From positions 52,376 through 116,375 of the forward strand of contig JAUXYA010000008.1 in NCBI GenBank assembly GCA_030684405.1: 64,000 nucleotides of DNA. Direction: 5' to 3'. A program made the translations under genes and the position numbers. Shown here one piece after another: positions 51,100-59,008 of this stretch (position 1 is the stretch's first letter; each line of letters begins with the position of its first letter). Under the pieces are notes generated by a model that did no database searches, was not told where the DNA came from, and saw only the letters and a list, made by a program, of their open reading frames with translations. Source of the DNA: Burkholderiales bacterium. Its GTDB lineage: Bacteria > Pseudomonadota > Gammaproteobacteria > Burkholderiales > SG8-41.

Positions 51100-51552
51100 C
51101 TATTCCCAAAGCCGCGAGCGCCGGCCGCGCAGCAGTTCTTGTTTGCGCTGCTCGACCTGCATGCGTGTGTAGGCGTCATCGGCGCGCTGCTGTTCCAGCG
51201 CCATCGAATGCGCGACCGCGTTGACCTCGGCTTCGGCGAGTTGCTGCGCACGTGCCTCGACCTTGTCGCGCAGCGATCCCTCCGGCACCAGGGCATGCGT
51301 GAGCCGGCAATCGAGCGCCGCACCCAAGCGCCGCAACTGGCCGAGCGAAATCGTGCCCGCGGCTTCGCGCCGCTCGGCGGCAACCCAGGAAGACTGCGAC
51401 ACGCCGGCACGCTGCGCCGCCTGGCGCGTGCTGATGCCCAGCGCGCTGCGCACGGCCCGCAACCAGCCCTCCGCAGGCGGCGGTTCCGCCAGCTTGCGCC
51501 ACGGCGCAAGCGCCTGATCGAGCTGGGTCAGATGAAGGTCGCGGGTATTCAT
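51100..51552 (-). CDS. Mobile mystery protein A (XRE-family regulator)
   Basis: A 150-residue protein. Residues about 30-90 are an XRE helix-turn-helix (GWLRAVRSALGISTRQAAQR, AGVSQSSWVAAERREAAGTI, SLGQLRRLGAALDCRLTHAL) and the C-terminal half is helical (VNAVAHSMALEQQRADDAYT). This matches mobile mystery protein A, normally the first gene of a pair with mobile mystery protein B, a Fic-domain protein. No Fic gene follows, only 61 bases before the toxin gene start, so the partner is lost or has been replaced. AT-rich direct repeats upstream are candidate operators. Confidence 0.82.
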   Translation of the reverse strand: MNTRDLHLTQLDQALAPWRKLAEPPPAEGWLRAVRSALGISTRQAAQRAGVSQSSWVAAERREAAGTISLGQLRRLGAALDCRLTHALVPEGSLRDKVEARAQQLAEAEVNAVAHSMALEQQRADDAYTRMQVEQRKQELLRGRRSRLWE

Positions 51553-51556
51553 GATC

Positions 51557-51606
51557 GTTTATAAATGCTCAAAATGAAGAATTATGATAGTTTATAGACG
51601 TTTATT
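51557..51606. promoter_or_regulatory. Candidate operator repeats upstream of mobile mystery protein A
   Basis: GTTTATA at 51557-51563 and 51590-51596, and GTTTATT at 51600-51606, in an AT-rich promoter region. The first two are 33 bases apart, about three helical turns. Autoregulation by the XRE protein is the simplest reading. Confidence 0.4.
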
Positions 51607-51651
51607 ATGCATTAAATAGAACGTTCACAATTACTCAAATAGGGCAGGGTG

Positions 51652-51687
51652 AAGAAATATTTATTAATAAAATCAAATATTTATGAA
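51652..51687 (+). repeat. Copy 5 of dispersed AT-rich motif
   Basis: Plus-strand AAGAAATATTTATTAATAAA then ATCAAATATTTATGAA, in the gap of about 290 bases between the mobile mystery and HigA-type genes. The remainder of that gap shows no gene. Confidence 0.45.
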
Positions 51688-51844
51688 ATAATACCCTTTA
51701 TCACCTGCAAGCTCGCATGGCCAGTCGATAGTGATCAAGATGTCAAAAATCCGGGAGTAAACGCCACGGATTGCATGGCTGCAGTTAAATTCCGTGCGTC
51801 CGCGCGATCATGACCCCTGCCGACCACAACGATTGGAAACCATC

Positions 51845-52255
51845 ATGGGCAATCTCAACATCGATGCCGTAACCAGCCATTACCAGGCCCTTGCGCGGCT
51901 GGTACCGCTGAAGGCGATCACCCGAGAAAGCGACTACCGCAAGGCGGTGGCCGCTCTTGATGCGCTACTCGACGCCGGCGGTGCCGACGAACGCCACCCG
52001 CTGGCGGGTCTGGTGGAAGCCCTGGGCGAAGTCATCGAAAGTTATGAGGCGCGGTCGGACAAGCTGCCGGCCTCGACACCGAAGGAAGCGCTGGCTTTCC
52101 TGATGCAACAGCACGGACTCAAACAGGGCGATCTCACCGGTCTGGCGCCACAGAGCACGATCAGCGCCGTACTCTCCGGCAAACGCGCGATCAGCAAACA
52201 ACTCGCGACAAAACTGGCGGCCCGGTTTGGCGTGTCGGCGGCGGTGTTTGTCTGA
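51845..52255 (+). CDS. HigA-type XRE antitoxin (orphan)
   Basis: A 136-residue protein with an N-terminal helical region (DAVTSHYQALARLVPLKAIT, AVAALDALLDAGGADERHPL) and a C-terminal XRE domain (PKEALAFLMQQHGLKQGDLT, PQSTISAVLSGKRAISKQLA). This is the HigA layout in which the toxin gene precedes. No toxin frame is seen in the 292 bases upstream, so it is an orphan antitoxin or a regulator. The start ATG at 51845 (MGNLNIDAV) was chosen over an upstream in-frame ATG lacking a ribosome-binding site. Confidence 0.82.
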   Translation: MGNLNIDAVTSHYQALARLVPLKAITRESDYRKAVAALDALLDAGGADERHPLAGLVEALGEVIESYEARSDKLPASTPKEALAFLMQQHGLKQGDLTGLAPQSTISAVLSGKRAISKQLATKLAARFGVSAAVFV

Positions 52256-52325
52256 ACAATCACCCGGCACGGATGCAAGGGCGCCGTTGCGCTACCATCC
52301 ACATCCTCGGATCACCCCTGCCGCC

Positions 52326-52748
52326 ATGCACATCGCGCCCACCCTGAAAACACCGCGCCCGTCCCGGCCTTTCGCCTTCCAGTGTTTCGTGCTGCTCGTC
52401 GCCTTGTTCTACGGGTGGATGGCGCATTCAAGCCTGCTGTCGACCGCCCACGACCCCGCGAGCTGGGCCGGCCATGAACATGCGCCAATCCTCGCCGCGC
52501 AGTCCGGCGACCACGGACACAGCCACGATCACCACCATAATGATCCCGCGACCGACAGCCACGATCCGGCCGGTTCACACGGACAGCACAGCGCCGACCA
52601 CAGCCACGACAAGCCCAACTTCAAGCGCAGCCATCATCAGGCCGTGGTGAAACCCCCGCGCATCTGGGCATCCCTTCCGCATTGCGCGAACTACCCCGAA
52701 CCCTGCTTTGCCTTCGAGCGCCCGCCGAAACAGCCGCTGCCGGCGTGA
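52326..52748 (+). CDS. Histidine-rich exported protein, probably metal-binding
   Basis: A 140-residue protein. After a basic start (MHIAPTLKTPRPSRPFAF) comes one hydrophobic segment (QCFVLLVALFYGWMAHSSLL) as signal anchor, then a His/Asp-rich stretch (HGHSHDHHHNDPATDSHD, HGQHSADHSHDK), and a C-terminal region with two Cys (PHCANYPEPCFAF). This composition suggests periplasmic Ni, Co, Zn or Cu binding. It precedes a HupE/UreJ-type permease by 58 bases in the same direction, which supports a nickel/cobalt or other metal link. Confidence 0.7.
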   Translation: MHIAPTLKTPRPSRPFAFQCFVLLVALFYGWMAHSSLLSTAHDPASWAGHEHAPILAAQSGDHGHSHDHHHNDPATDSHDPAGSHGQHSADHSHDKPNFKRSHHQAVVKPPRIWASLPHCANYPEPCFAFERPPKQPLPA

Positions 52749-52806
52749 AGCAGCGCACCCGTCGTTGCGGCGGGCGCGAACCCATTCATTTTTTCAGGAA
52801 ACCCTC

Positions 52807-53550
52807 ATGAACCTGACGTTCCCGGGACGGGTGCATCCTGCACGACCCTCCCCTGCTCCGCTGATGCGGCAGACCTTAGGCCTGCTGCTGATCCTGCTGC
52901 TCTTCCTGCTGTTCCAGGCGACCGCCCATGCGCATGGCGTGGCCGAAGGCGACAAGGGCTACATCCAGGAAATCTCCGGCATCCATCTGCTGCCCTTCAC
53001 CTACCTCGGCGCGAAACACATGGTCACCGGCTACGACCATCTGCTGTTTCTGGCCGGCGTGATCTTTTTTCTCTACCGGCTCAGGGACATCGCCCTCTAC
53101 GTCAGCCTGTTCGCCATCGGCCATTCGGTCACGATGGTGTACGGCGTCTACGCCGGCGTGAACGTCAACGCCTACCTGATCGACGCCGTCATCGGCCTCT
53201 CGGTCGTCTACAAGGCGCTCGACAACCTGGGCGCCTTCCAGCGCTGGTTCGGTTTCCAGCCCAATACCAAAGCCGCGACGCTCGCCTTCGGCCTCGTCCA
53301 CGGCTTCGGTCTCGCCGCGAAAATCCAGGAATATGAAATCGCGCGCGAAGGCCTGCTGCCCAACCTGCTGGCCTTCAACGCGGGTGTCGAGATCGGGCAG
53401 CTACTGGCCCTCTGCGTGATCCTGATCGCGATGGGTTACTGGCGGCGCACCGCGGGTTTTCTCAAACATGCCTACACCGCCAACGTGGCGATGATGTCCG
53501 CCGGATTCATGCTGACCGGTTATCAGCTCACCGGCTTTTACCTATCCTGA
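52807..53550 (+). CDS. HupE/UreJ-family membrane protein
   Basis: A 247-residue integral membrane protein of the HupE/UreJ_2 family. After a hydrophobic N-terminal segment (TLGLLLILLLFLLFQATAHA) it has HMVTGYDHLLFLAGVIFFLY, the family signature His/Asp motif, FAIGHSVTMVYGVYAG, LVHGFGLAAKIQEYE and NAGVEIGQLLALCVIL. Relatives take up nickel for hydrogenase or urease, but neither enzyme is here, so the ion is open. The start ATG at 52807 was chosen to begin MNLTFPGRVHPARPS. A periplasmic membrane-anchored protein follows 16 bases downstream. Confidence 0.88.
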   Translation: MNLTFPGRVHPARPSPAPLMRQTLGLLLILLLFLLFQATAHAHGVAEGDKGYIQEISGIHLLPFTYLGAKHMVTGYDHLLFLAGVIFFLYRLRDIALYVSLFAIGHSVTMVYGVYAGVNVNAYLIDAVIGLSVVYKALDNLGAFQRWFGFQPNTKAATLAFGLVHGFGLAAKIQEYEIAREGLLPNLLAFNAGVEIGQLLALCVILIAMGYWRRTAGFLKHAYTANVAMMSAGFMLTGYQLTGFYLS

Positions 53551-53566
53551 ACACGGAGCATTCAAC

Positions 53567-54214
53567 ATGTACAACACCGACCTTCCGACCCGCGCCGAAC
53601 TGCCGAGTACGGCCCGGCTGCTGCGTTCCACCGTGATCGCCCTCCTCGTCGCCGCCACATTGCTGGTGACCACGGTTCTCCCCGCCGAATACGGCATCGA
53701 CCCCACCGGCATCGGCCGCGCGCTGGGCCTGACCCAGATGGGCGAGATCAAGAAATCGCTCGCCGCAGAAGCCGCAACGGAGAAAGCCGCGCCACCCGCA
53801 GCCCAAGCCCAGGCCGCGGCAGCACCTGCGGCTCCCGCGGAAAAACCGGCGGCAACCCCGGCCCCCGCAACACAGGAAGCCGCCCCCGTCGCGCAGCACA
53901 CGATGACGGTGAAACTCAAACCCGGCCAAGGCGCCGAAATCAAGGTCACCATGCGCAAGGATGCGACCCTGCGTTATGAGTGGACGACTGAAGGCGGGCC
54001 GGTCAACTACGACACGCATGGCGACCCGGTCAATGCGCCGAAGAATTTCTATCACGGCTACGGCAAGGGCCGTAACACCGCCAGCGACAGCGGCACGCTG
54101 AAGGCCGCCTTCGACGGCACGCATGGCTGGTTCTGGCGCAACCGCACGAACAGCGAAGTCACGGTCACTCTGAAAACCAGCGGGGACTATCAGCAGATCA
54201 AACGGGTGTTGTGA
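53567..54214 (+). CDS. Transmembrane anchor protein of the HupE-associated cluster
   Basis: A 215-residue protein with one N-terminal membrane segment (VIALLVAATLLVTTVLPAEY), a long Ala/Pro linker (about residues 68-108), and a C-terminal periplasmic domain with GAEIKVTMRKDATLRYEW, DTHGDPVNAPKNFYHGYGKG and FDGTHGWFWRNRTNSEVTVT. The conserved His, Tyr and Trp in that domain look like a ligand-binding face. Similar proteins are annotated only as transmembrane anchor proteins next to HupE/UreJ genes. Function is unknown; a partner in metal transport is inferred. Confidence 0.75.
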   Translation: MYNTDLPTRAELPSTARLLRSTVIALLVAATLLVTTVLPAEYGIDPTGIGRALGLTQMGEIKKSLAAEAATEKAAPPAAQAQAAAAPAAPAEKPAATPAPATQEAAPVAQHTMTVKLKPGQGAEIKVTMRKDATLRYEWTTEGGPVNYDTHGDPVNAPKNFYHGYGKGRNTASDSGTLKAAFDGTHGWFWRNRTNSEVTVTLKTSGDYQQIKRVL

Positions 54215-54235
54215 GCGGTAGGCCCGACGCTCGAT

Positions 54236-54430
54236 CTAGTGGATGCGCACGCCGCTGGACACGCCGACGACGCAGATCGCGAACTTCAGGTATTTGAGCC
54301 AGGCGTCATGGATGGCGTCGGCGATGATGCGCTGGAGGATACGTTCGATCGGCTGGTTGAAGGCCCGCACCAGAATGACGGACACCAACAGCGACAACAC
54401 AAAGGTAACAACCAGCAGCGTGAAGAACAT
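54236..54430 (-). CDS. Small inner-membrane protein
   Basis: A 64-residue protein, MFFTLLVVTFVLSLLVSVIL at the N-terminus forming a membrane segment, followed by an amphipathic helix (RAFNQPIERILQRIIADAI) and a second hydrophobic stretch (YLKFAICVVGVSSGVRIH). The pattern is coding-like and the reverse-strand frames are low complexity. No family name is known to me. It is convergent with the transmembrane anchor gene. Confidence 0.6.
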   Translation of the reverse strand: MFFTLLVVTFVLSLLVSVILVRAFNQPIERILQRIIADAIHDAWLKYLKFAICVVGVSSGVRIH

Positions 54431-54452
54431 GCAGCATCCCCTTCCCGATAAA

Positions 54453-54488
54453 TCATAAGCACTTGTATTTATTGATATTTTTTATGAT
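54453..54488 (-). repeat. Copy 6 of dispersed AT-rich motif
   Basis: Minus-strand TCATAAAAAATATCAATAAA then TACAAGTGCTTATGA; its ends TCATAA / TTATGA are inverted repeats. It lies upstream of the small membrane gene. The rest of the gap to 54723 holds nothing I can support. Confidence 0.55.
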
Positions 54489-54723
54489 TCCCGGAAGCGG
54501 CCTGCCGGGGGCTTCCGCAGGACCGGCCTGAACGGCCGATCCGTCCGCATCTTAGGCGGCGATCCCGCTTCGCCGCAACCCGTCATTCCGCACTGTGCGC
54601 AGCGCTGCCTTGCCCATCGGCAACGGACCTTTGCCATGCCGGCAATCTTGTCCTTGCCGCGTACGCATCGAAGCCCTATCTTCGACGGCAATCGTAATCG
54701 CCCGCCATCACTGGAGTCACTCG

Positions 54724-55710
54724 ATGCCCGCTGAAGCACCCGCCACCCCGCCTTCACCGCTGAAATTCCTCGGCCCGCAATGGTTCGCCACTGTGATGGG
54801 GCTCGCCGGCCTCGCACTGGCCTGGAGCGCGGCGGTGCCGCAGATGGGGGCGGCAGCGAGCTGGGTTGCGCAGGGCGTGGGCGCGCTGGCGCTGCTGGTC
54901 TTTGCCGCGCTGCTGGTGCTGAACATCCGCCGCGAGCAGCTGCATCCCGAGGCACTCTCCGCGGACTTGAGCCATCCGGTGCGCCACGCCTTTCTCGCGG
55001 CGCTGCCGGTGTCGCTGATCCTGCTCGCCACGCTGGGGGCGGCGCTGTTCGGTGCGGCGGTGCCCTGGCTGGTGCTGTGGCTGCTCGGCTGCGCATTACA
55101 GTTCGCGGTGACTGTTTGGGTGCTGGCGCGCTGGACGCGCGGCAACGTGCCGGGCGGATTTCAGTGGCCGGGCATTACGCCGGTGCTGATCATCCCGGTG
55201 GTCGGCAACGTGCTGGCGCCGCTCGCGGGTGTTGCGCTGGGCGAACCCGCGCTGGCGGTCGCACAGTTCGGGCTCGGCGTCTTCCTGTGGCCGGTGGTGG
55301 TCACGCTGATTTTCGTGCGCATCGGTGTGCAGGGCCTGTGGCCGGATCGCCTGCTGCCTTCGGTTTTCATTACGGTGGCGCCGCCGGCGGTGATCGGGAG
55401 CGCGCTGCTGTCACTGGGGGCGGTGCCGGCGTGGTCGCAGGCCAGCTGGGGCATCGCGCTGTTTTTCCTGTTGTGGTCAGCCCATGTGCTGCGATCGATG
55501 CTGGCGCAGCCTTTCTCGGTCGCGTGGTGGGCGCTGAGTTTTCCGCTGGCCGCCTTCGCGGGACTTACCTTGCGCCTCGCGCCGACAGGACAACCTTTCG
55601 ACTTTCTCGCCGTACCGCTGCTGGCGCTGGCGACGCTGGTGATTGCGTGGCTAATTCTGCAGACCGTGCGCGGGCTGCGTCAGGGGACGCTGCTGGTGGC
55701 GGAGGGTTGA
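54724..55710 (+). CDS. TDT-family transporter (SLAC1/TehA-like)
   Basis: A 328-residue membrane protein with about ten hydrophobic helices. It opens LKFLGPQWFATVMGLAGLAL, the family N-terminus, and contains LPVSLILLATLGAALFG, WPGITPVLIIPVVGNVLAPL and PSVFITVAPPAVIGSALLSL; TehA/SLAC1 channels carry the gating Phe in a similar position and conduct small anions. Tellurite resistance or C4-dicarboxylate transport are alternatives in the wider family. The start at 54724 (MPAEAPATPPSPLKF) was chosen because the upstream extension is not protein-like. It stands alone. Confidence 0.87.
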   Translation: MPAEAPATPPSPLKFLGPQWFATVMGLAGLALAWSAAVPQMGAAASWVAQGVGALALLVFAALLVLNIRREQLHPEALSADLSHPVRHAFLAALPVSLILLATLGAALFGAAVPWLVLWLLGCALQFAVTVWVLARWTRGNVPGGFQWPGITPVLIIPVVGNVLAPLAGVALGEPALAVAQFGLGVFLWPVVVTLIFVRIGVQGLWPDRLLPSVFITVAPPAVIGSALLSLGAVPAWSQASWGIALFFLLWSAHVLRSMLAQPFSVAWWALSFPLAAFAGLTLRLAPTGQPFDFLAVPLLALATLVIAWLILQTVRGLRQGTLLVAEG

Positions 55711-55829
55711 GAGCCGGGGCGCGGGCCGGTCGTGCCTTGACGCTCGCCGGGAGCCGGGCGTAGGCTGAATGCCGTTATCGCTGCAACCCGATACCAACAA
55801 CAACCCTCAGCACACCGGAGAATACCGAC

Positions 55830-56843
55830 ATGCCCGTACGTCCTGTCGCTGCACGCCTTGCCACTTCACGTGAATTCGCGCTGAAAACCGGAACCGTCCT
55901 GCTGCTCGGTGGCGGACTGCTGTTCGCCGCCACCGCCGCGCTGGCGCAGAGCTGGCCCGTAAAGCCGGTGCGCATGATCGTGCCCTTCGCCACCGGCGGC
56001 GGCACCGACATCCAGGCACGGCTGTTCTCAGCCAAGCTGCAGCCGCTGCTCGGCCAGCAAGTGATCGTTGACAACCGCACGGGAGCCGGCGGCAACATCG
56101 GCGCGGAGCTGGTGGCGAAGTCATCGCCCGACGGCTACACGGTGCTGTTCCAGTCGGCGTCGCTCGCGGTGAACGCGACCCTTTACCGCAAGCTCAACTA
56201 CAACGCGATACGTGACCTCGCGCCGGTGATGCTGGTGTCCTCGACCCCGCTGATCCTGGTGGTGCATCCGTCGGTGCCGGCGAAGAACGTGAAGGAACTC
56301 ATCGCGCTGGCAAAGGCGCGTCCGGGGGTGTTCAACTTCGGTTCGAACAGCACCGGCACGACCAGCCACCTCGCATCGGAGCTGTTGAAGACGATGACGG
56401 GCACCAAAATGACCCACGTGCCGTACAAGGGCGCGGGCCAGGCAGTGATCGCGCTCGCCAGCGGCGAGATCGACATGTTGATCACGACCATCGCCGCGGC
56501 GCAACCGCACATGGAGTCAGGGCGCATGCGCGCGCTGGCGGTGACGACGCTCAAGCGCACGCCCTCGCTGCCCAACCTTCCGACCGTCGACGAGACGCTG
56601 AAGGGCTTCGAGAGTGACAACTGGTACGGCCTGTTCTTCCCGGCGAAGACGCCGGAAGCCATCGTCTCGCGCTTGCACGCGGAAATGAGCAAGGTGCTCA
56701 CTGACCCCGATGTAAGAAAACTGATGGAGAACCAGGGCGCGACGCCGCTGGCGAGCTCGCCTGCAGAGATGACGGCCTATCTCAAGAGTGAGATCGAAAA
56801 GTACGCCAAGGTGATCCAGGCTTCGGGCGCGCGCGCTGACTGA
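55830..56843 (+). CDS. Bug/TctC-family solute-binding protein (4 of 5)
   Basis: A 337-residue periplasmic protein with a longer N-terminus before the hydrophobic signal (TGTVLLLGGGLLFAATAALA). Mature start QSWPVKPVRMIVPFATGGGT; other blocks VIVDNRTGAGGNIGAELVAK, LNYNAIRDLAPVMLVSSTPL and MTHVPYKGAGQAVIALASGE. A shorter start is possible, since the first 15 residues are not needed for the signal. It is monocistronic, without adjacent enzyme or permease. Confidence 0.93.
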   Translation: MPVRPVAARLATSREFALKTGTVLLLGGGLLFAATAALAQSWPVKPVRMIVPFATGGGTDIQARLFSAKLQPLLGQQVIVDNRTGAGGNIGAELVAKSSPDGYTVLFQSASLAVNATLYRKLNYNAIRDLAPVMLVSSTPLILVVHPSVPAKNVKELIALAKARPGVFNFGSNSTGTTSHLASELLKTMTGTKMTHVPYKGAGQAVIALASGEIDMLITTIAAAQPHMESGRMRALAVTTLKRTPSLPNLPTVDETLKGFESDNWYGLFFPAKTPEAIVSRLHAEMSKVLTDPDVRKLMENQGATPLASSPAEMTAYLKSEIEKYAKVIQASGARAD

Positions 56844-56908
56844 GCGCGGGGGCTGCTTCATTTATTGAATTTTACCAAACCCCATGACACGACATTACGG
56901 TTCCAACA

Positions 56909-57041
56909 TGCTTCCCTCACCCTCTATCCCTCTACCGTCAAGCGGCACCGAGGTCCCGACGGGAGAGGGATGCAAAAGCCCTTCGCCGTCGGGACCAGGG
57001 GACACTGGAAGCGGAGCAGAAGGGTGGGGGTGAGGGAGAAG
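56909..57041. repeat. Intergenic inverted repeat (CCCTCACCC / GGGTGAGGG type)
   Basis: Outer arms TCCCTCACCC and GGGGGTGAGGGA flank GGTCCCGACGG and CGTCGGGACC inner arms. It occupies most of the gap between the Bug gene and the hydroxyacid dehydrogenase gene and can form a long stem-loop, perhaps acting as a terminator for both. Confidence 0.65.
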
Positions 57042-57083
57042 TGTCGCGCAGTTACGTAATTCTCAACAGGTACTCGAAGTACC

Positions 57084-58037
57084 TCAGTAACCGCGCACCC
57101 TGTCGACACCCGTGATGAACGGTTCGCCCTCAAGATCGCAGCGCGCATTCTCGGCAAAGATTTCGGCGACGGCCGCGGCGCGTCCGGCATAACCGCCGCC
57201 GATGTGCGGCAGCACGAGGATGTTGTCGGTGGTCCAGAAAGGGTGTGACGCCGGCAGCGGCTCCTCGCGAAAAACGTCGAGCACCGCGCCGGCGATGGTA
57301 TTCGCCTTCACTGCGGCGATCAGATCGGCATCGACGATCTGGCTGCCGCGCGCGAAGTTGATCAGCCAGGCGGTGGGTTTCATCACCTTCAGGCGTGCGG
57401 CATTGATGAAATCGTCGGTCTCGGCGGTGGCCGGCATCAGCATCACGACAAAATCCGACTGGCGCAGCACGTCGTCGGTTTCATCGCTGCCGTAAACCTC
57501 TTCCACGCCCTCGATCGGCTCCGGTGAACGCTTGGTGCCGATCACGCGCATCTCCAGCGCGGCGGCCTTCTGCGCCAGTTCCTGCCCGATTGCGCCCAAG
57601 CCGAGGATGCCCAGGGTCTGGCCGGCAAGCAGCAGCGACTGGCGCTTGTTCCAGCGACTCTGCTTCTGGTCGAGTGCGATTGCCATGTACGGTTTGGTCA
57701 GGTGAAAAAGCGCGCCGAGGATGTTTTCCGACATTGAATGGCGATGCGAGCCGCGCGCGTTGCATAGCGCCACGTCCGTGCGCAGGCCCGGCGCCCCGAG
57801 CCAGGATTCGACGCCCGCGGTCACGGTCTGCACCCAGCGCAGCTTCGGCATGCGCGGGAGCAGCCCGCCGTGTTTGCGCCCGACGAGGACCTCAACGCGC
57901 GGCAGCAGCTCTTCCGGCGGCTTGTCTGCGCTTTTCACGAAATGCAGTTCGAGGCGATCAGTGAGGCCGGCCTCAGAGAGCGCCTTTTCATATGCGGGGA
58001 GTTCATCGAGCCACAGCAGGCAGACGGGTTTGTTCAT
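57084..58037 (-). CDS. D-2-hydroxyacid dehydrogenase (NAD(P)-dependent)
   Basis: A 317-residue D-isomer-specific dehydrogenase. The cofactor motif is LGILGLGAIGQELAQKAAAL, and the catalytic residues are Arg in WLINFARGSQIVDADLI, Glu in VLDVFREEPLPASHPFW, and His in LVLPHIGGGYAGRAA. It reduces 2-oxo acids such as glyoxylate or hydroxypyruvate or oxidises the D-hydroxy acid; the substrate is unknown. The basic residue after strand two (GTKRSPEP) suggests NADPH. It is divergent from the methyltransferase at 58166. Confidence 0.92.
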   Translation of the reverse strand: MNKPVCLLWLDELPAYEKALSEAGLTDRLELHFVKSADKPPEELLPRVEVLVGRKHGGLLPRMPKLRWVQTVTAGVESWLGAPGLRTDVALCNARGSHRHSMSENILGALFHLTKPYMAIALDQKQSRWNKRQSLLLAGQTLGILGLGAIGQELAQKAAALEMRVIGTKRSPEPIEGVEEVYGSDETDDVLRQSDFVVMLMPATAETDDFINAARLKVMKPTAWLINFARGSQIVDADLIAAVKANTIAGAVLDVFREEPLPASHPFWTTDNILVLPHIGGGYAGRAAAVAEIFAENARCDLEGEPFITGVDRVRGY

Positions 58038-58165
58038 GGGTCAGGTTTCCGGCGGGTTGAGGTGAGAGCGGATTTTCGCCTGCTTTGCCGGCGATGAACA
58101 GAACACAGTCGCGGTGCCGCTCAAATCCGCACGCGGCCGCTTGCGATCTGCGAGAATCGCCCGCG

Positions 58166-58984
58166 ATGCCCGGACCGCTGCTCACCTCTGAAATACACGA
58201 TGCCCTGCTTGCCGCAGCGCGCGACGGCGTGGCCACGCTCGAGTGTTCACTCGATCTCGGCCGCACACGAACCACCGTCAGCGTCCATGCCTCCGGGTGG
58301 TCCGGACAGGGCATCGACTACACCTTCGTCGACGATTGCCGCGAGCGCACGATCTACTGGTGGACCGGCGCTGACTGGGAGCCCGTGCAGCGTTTCTCCG
58401 AATCGCTGATCAAGCTGGTGCCGACCGCGTGGGGCGCGCCTACTTTCGAGATCGACGGCATCAAGATGCTGCCGACGGCACAGGTGTCACCCTATGCGGA
58501 TGCCGAACGCAAGGTCGGCCTGATCGCGCCGCGCGGCAAGCTGATCCTCGATTGCTGCGGCGGGCTCGGGTATTTCGCGGCCGCCTGCCTCGCCGGTGGC
58601 GCGAAACAGATTCTGTCTTTCGAGAAAAATCCCGACGTGATCTGGCTGCGCAGCCTCAATCCCTGGTCGCCGCAGGATGATCCGCGGCTGACGCTAACGC
58701 AGGGCGACATCGCGGAAGCCATCCAGTCCATGCCCGATGCGTCGGTCGACGCGATCCTGCATGACCCGCCGCGCTTCGGCATTGCCGGCGAACTGTATTC
58801 GCAGCGGTTCTACGATCAGCTCGCGCGTGTACTGAAACGCCGCGGCCGGCTGTTTCATTACACCGGCACGCCGAACAAGCTCACCTCCGGACGCGACGTG
58901 CCGGCGGAGGTGACGAAACGGCTGCAGCGTTCGGGCTTCGAGGTGAAGGCAAACGGCGATGGACTGCTGGGCGTGAAGCGCTAG
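58166..58984 (+). CDS. SAM-dependent methyltransferase-fold protein
   Basis: A 272-residue protein. The N-terminal 110 residues form an unknown domain (TLECSLDLGRTRTTVSVHAS, RERTIYWWTGADWEPVQRF), and the C-terminal part has methyltransferase features: KLILDCCGGLGYFAAACLAG (motif I), ILSFEKNPDVIWLRSL and AILHDPPRFGIAGELYSQ, where DPPR resembles the DPPY/NPPF catalytic motif of nucleic-acid methylases. Similar archaeal proteins are annotated as spermine/spermidine synthase-like. The start at 58166 (MPGPLLTSEIHDAL) was chosen over an upstream in-frame ATG. It is divergent from the hydroxyacid dehydrogenase. Confidence 0.82.
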   Translation: MPGPLLTSEIHDALLAAARDGVATLECSLDLGRTRTTVSVHASGWSGQGIDYTFVDDCRERTIYWWTGADWEPVQRFSESLIKLVPTAWGAPTFEIDGIKMLPTAQVSPYADAERKVGLIAPRGKLILDCCGGLGYFAAACLAGGAKQILSFEKNPDVIWLRSLNPWSPQDDPRLTLTQGDIAEAIQSMPDASVDAILHDPPRFGIAGELYSQRFYDQLARVLKRRGRLFHYTGTPNKLTSGRDVPAEVTKRLQRSGFEVKANGDGLLGVKR

Positions 58985-59008
58985 CGGTTGCTGTGAGTGC
59001 GGCGGGGA

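Noticed and set aside
54482..55096. Minus-strand open frame antisense to the TDT transporter
   Set aside because: Extreme Arg/Ala/Pro bias, opposite a recognised membrane protein.
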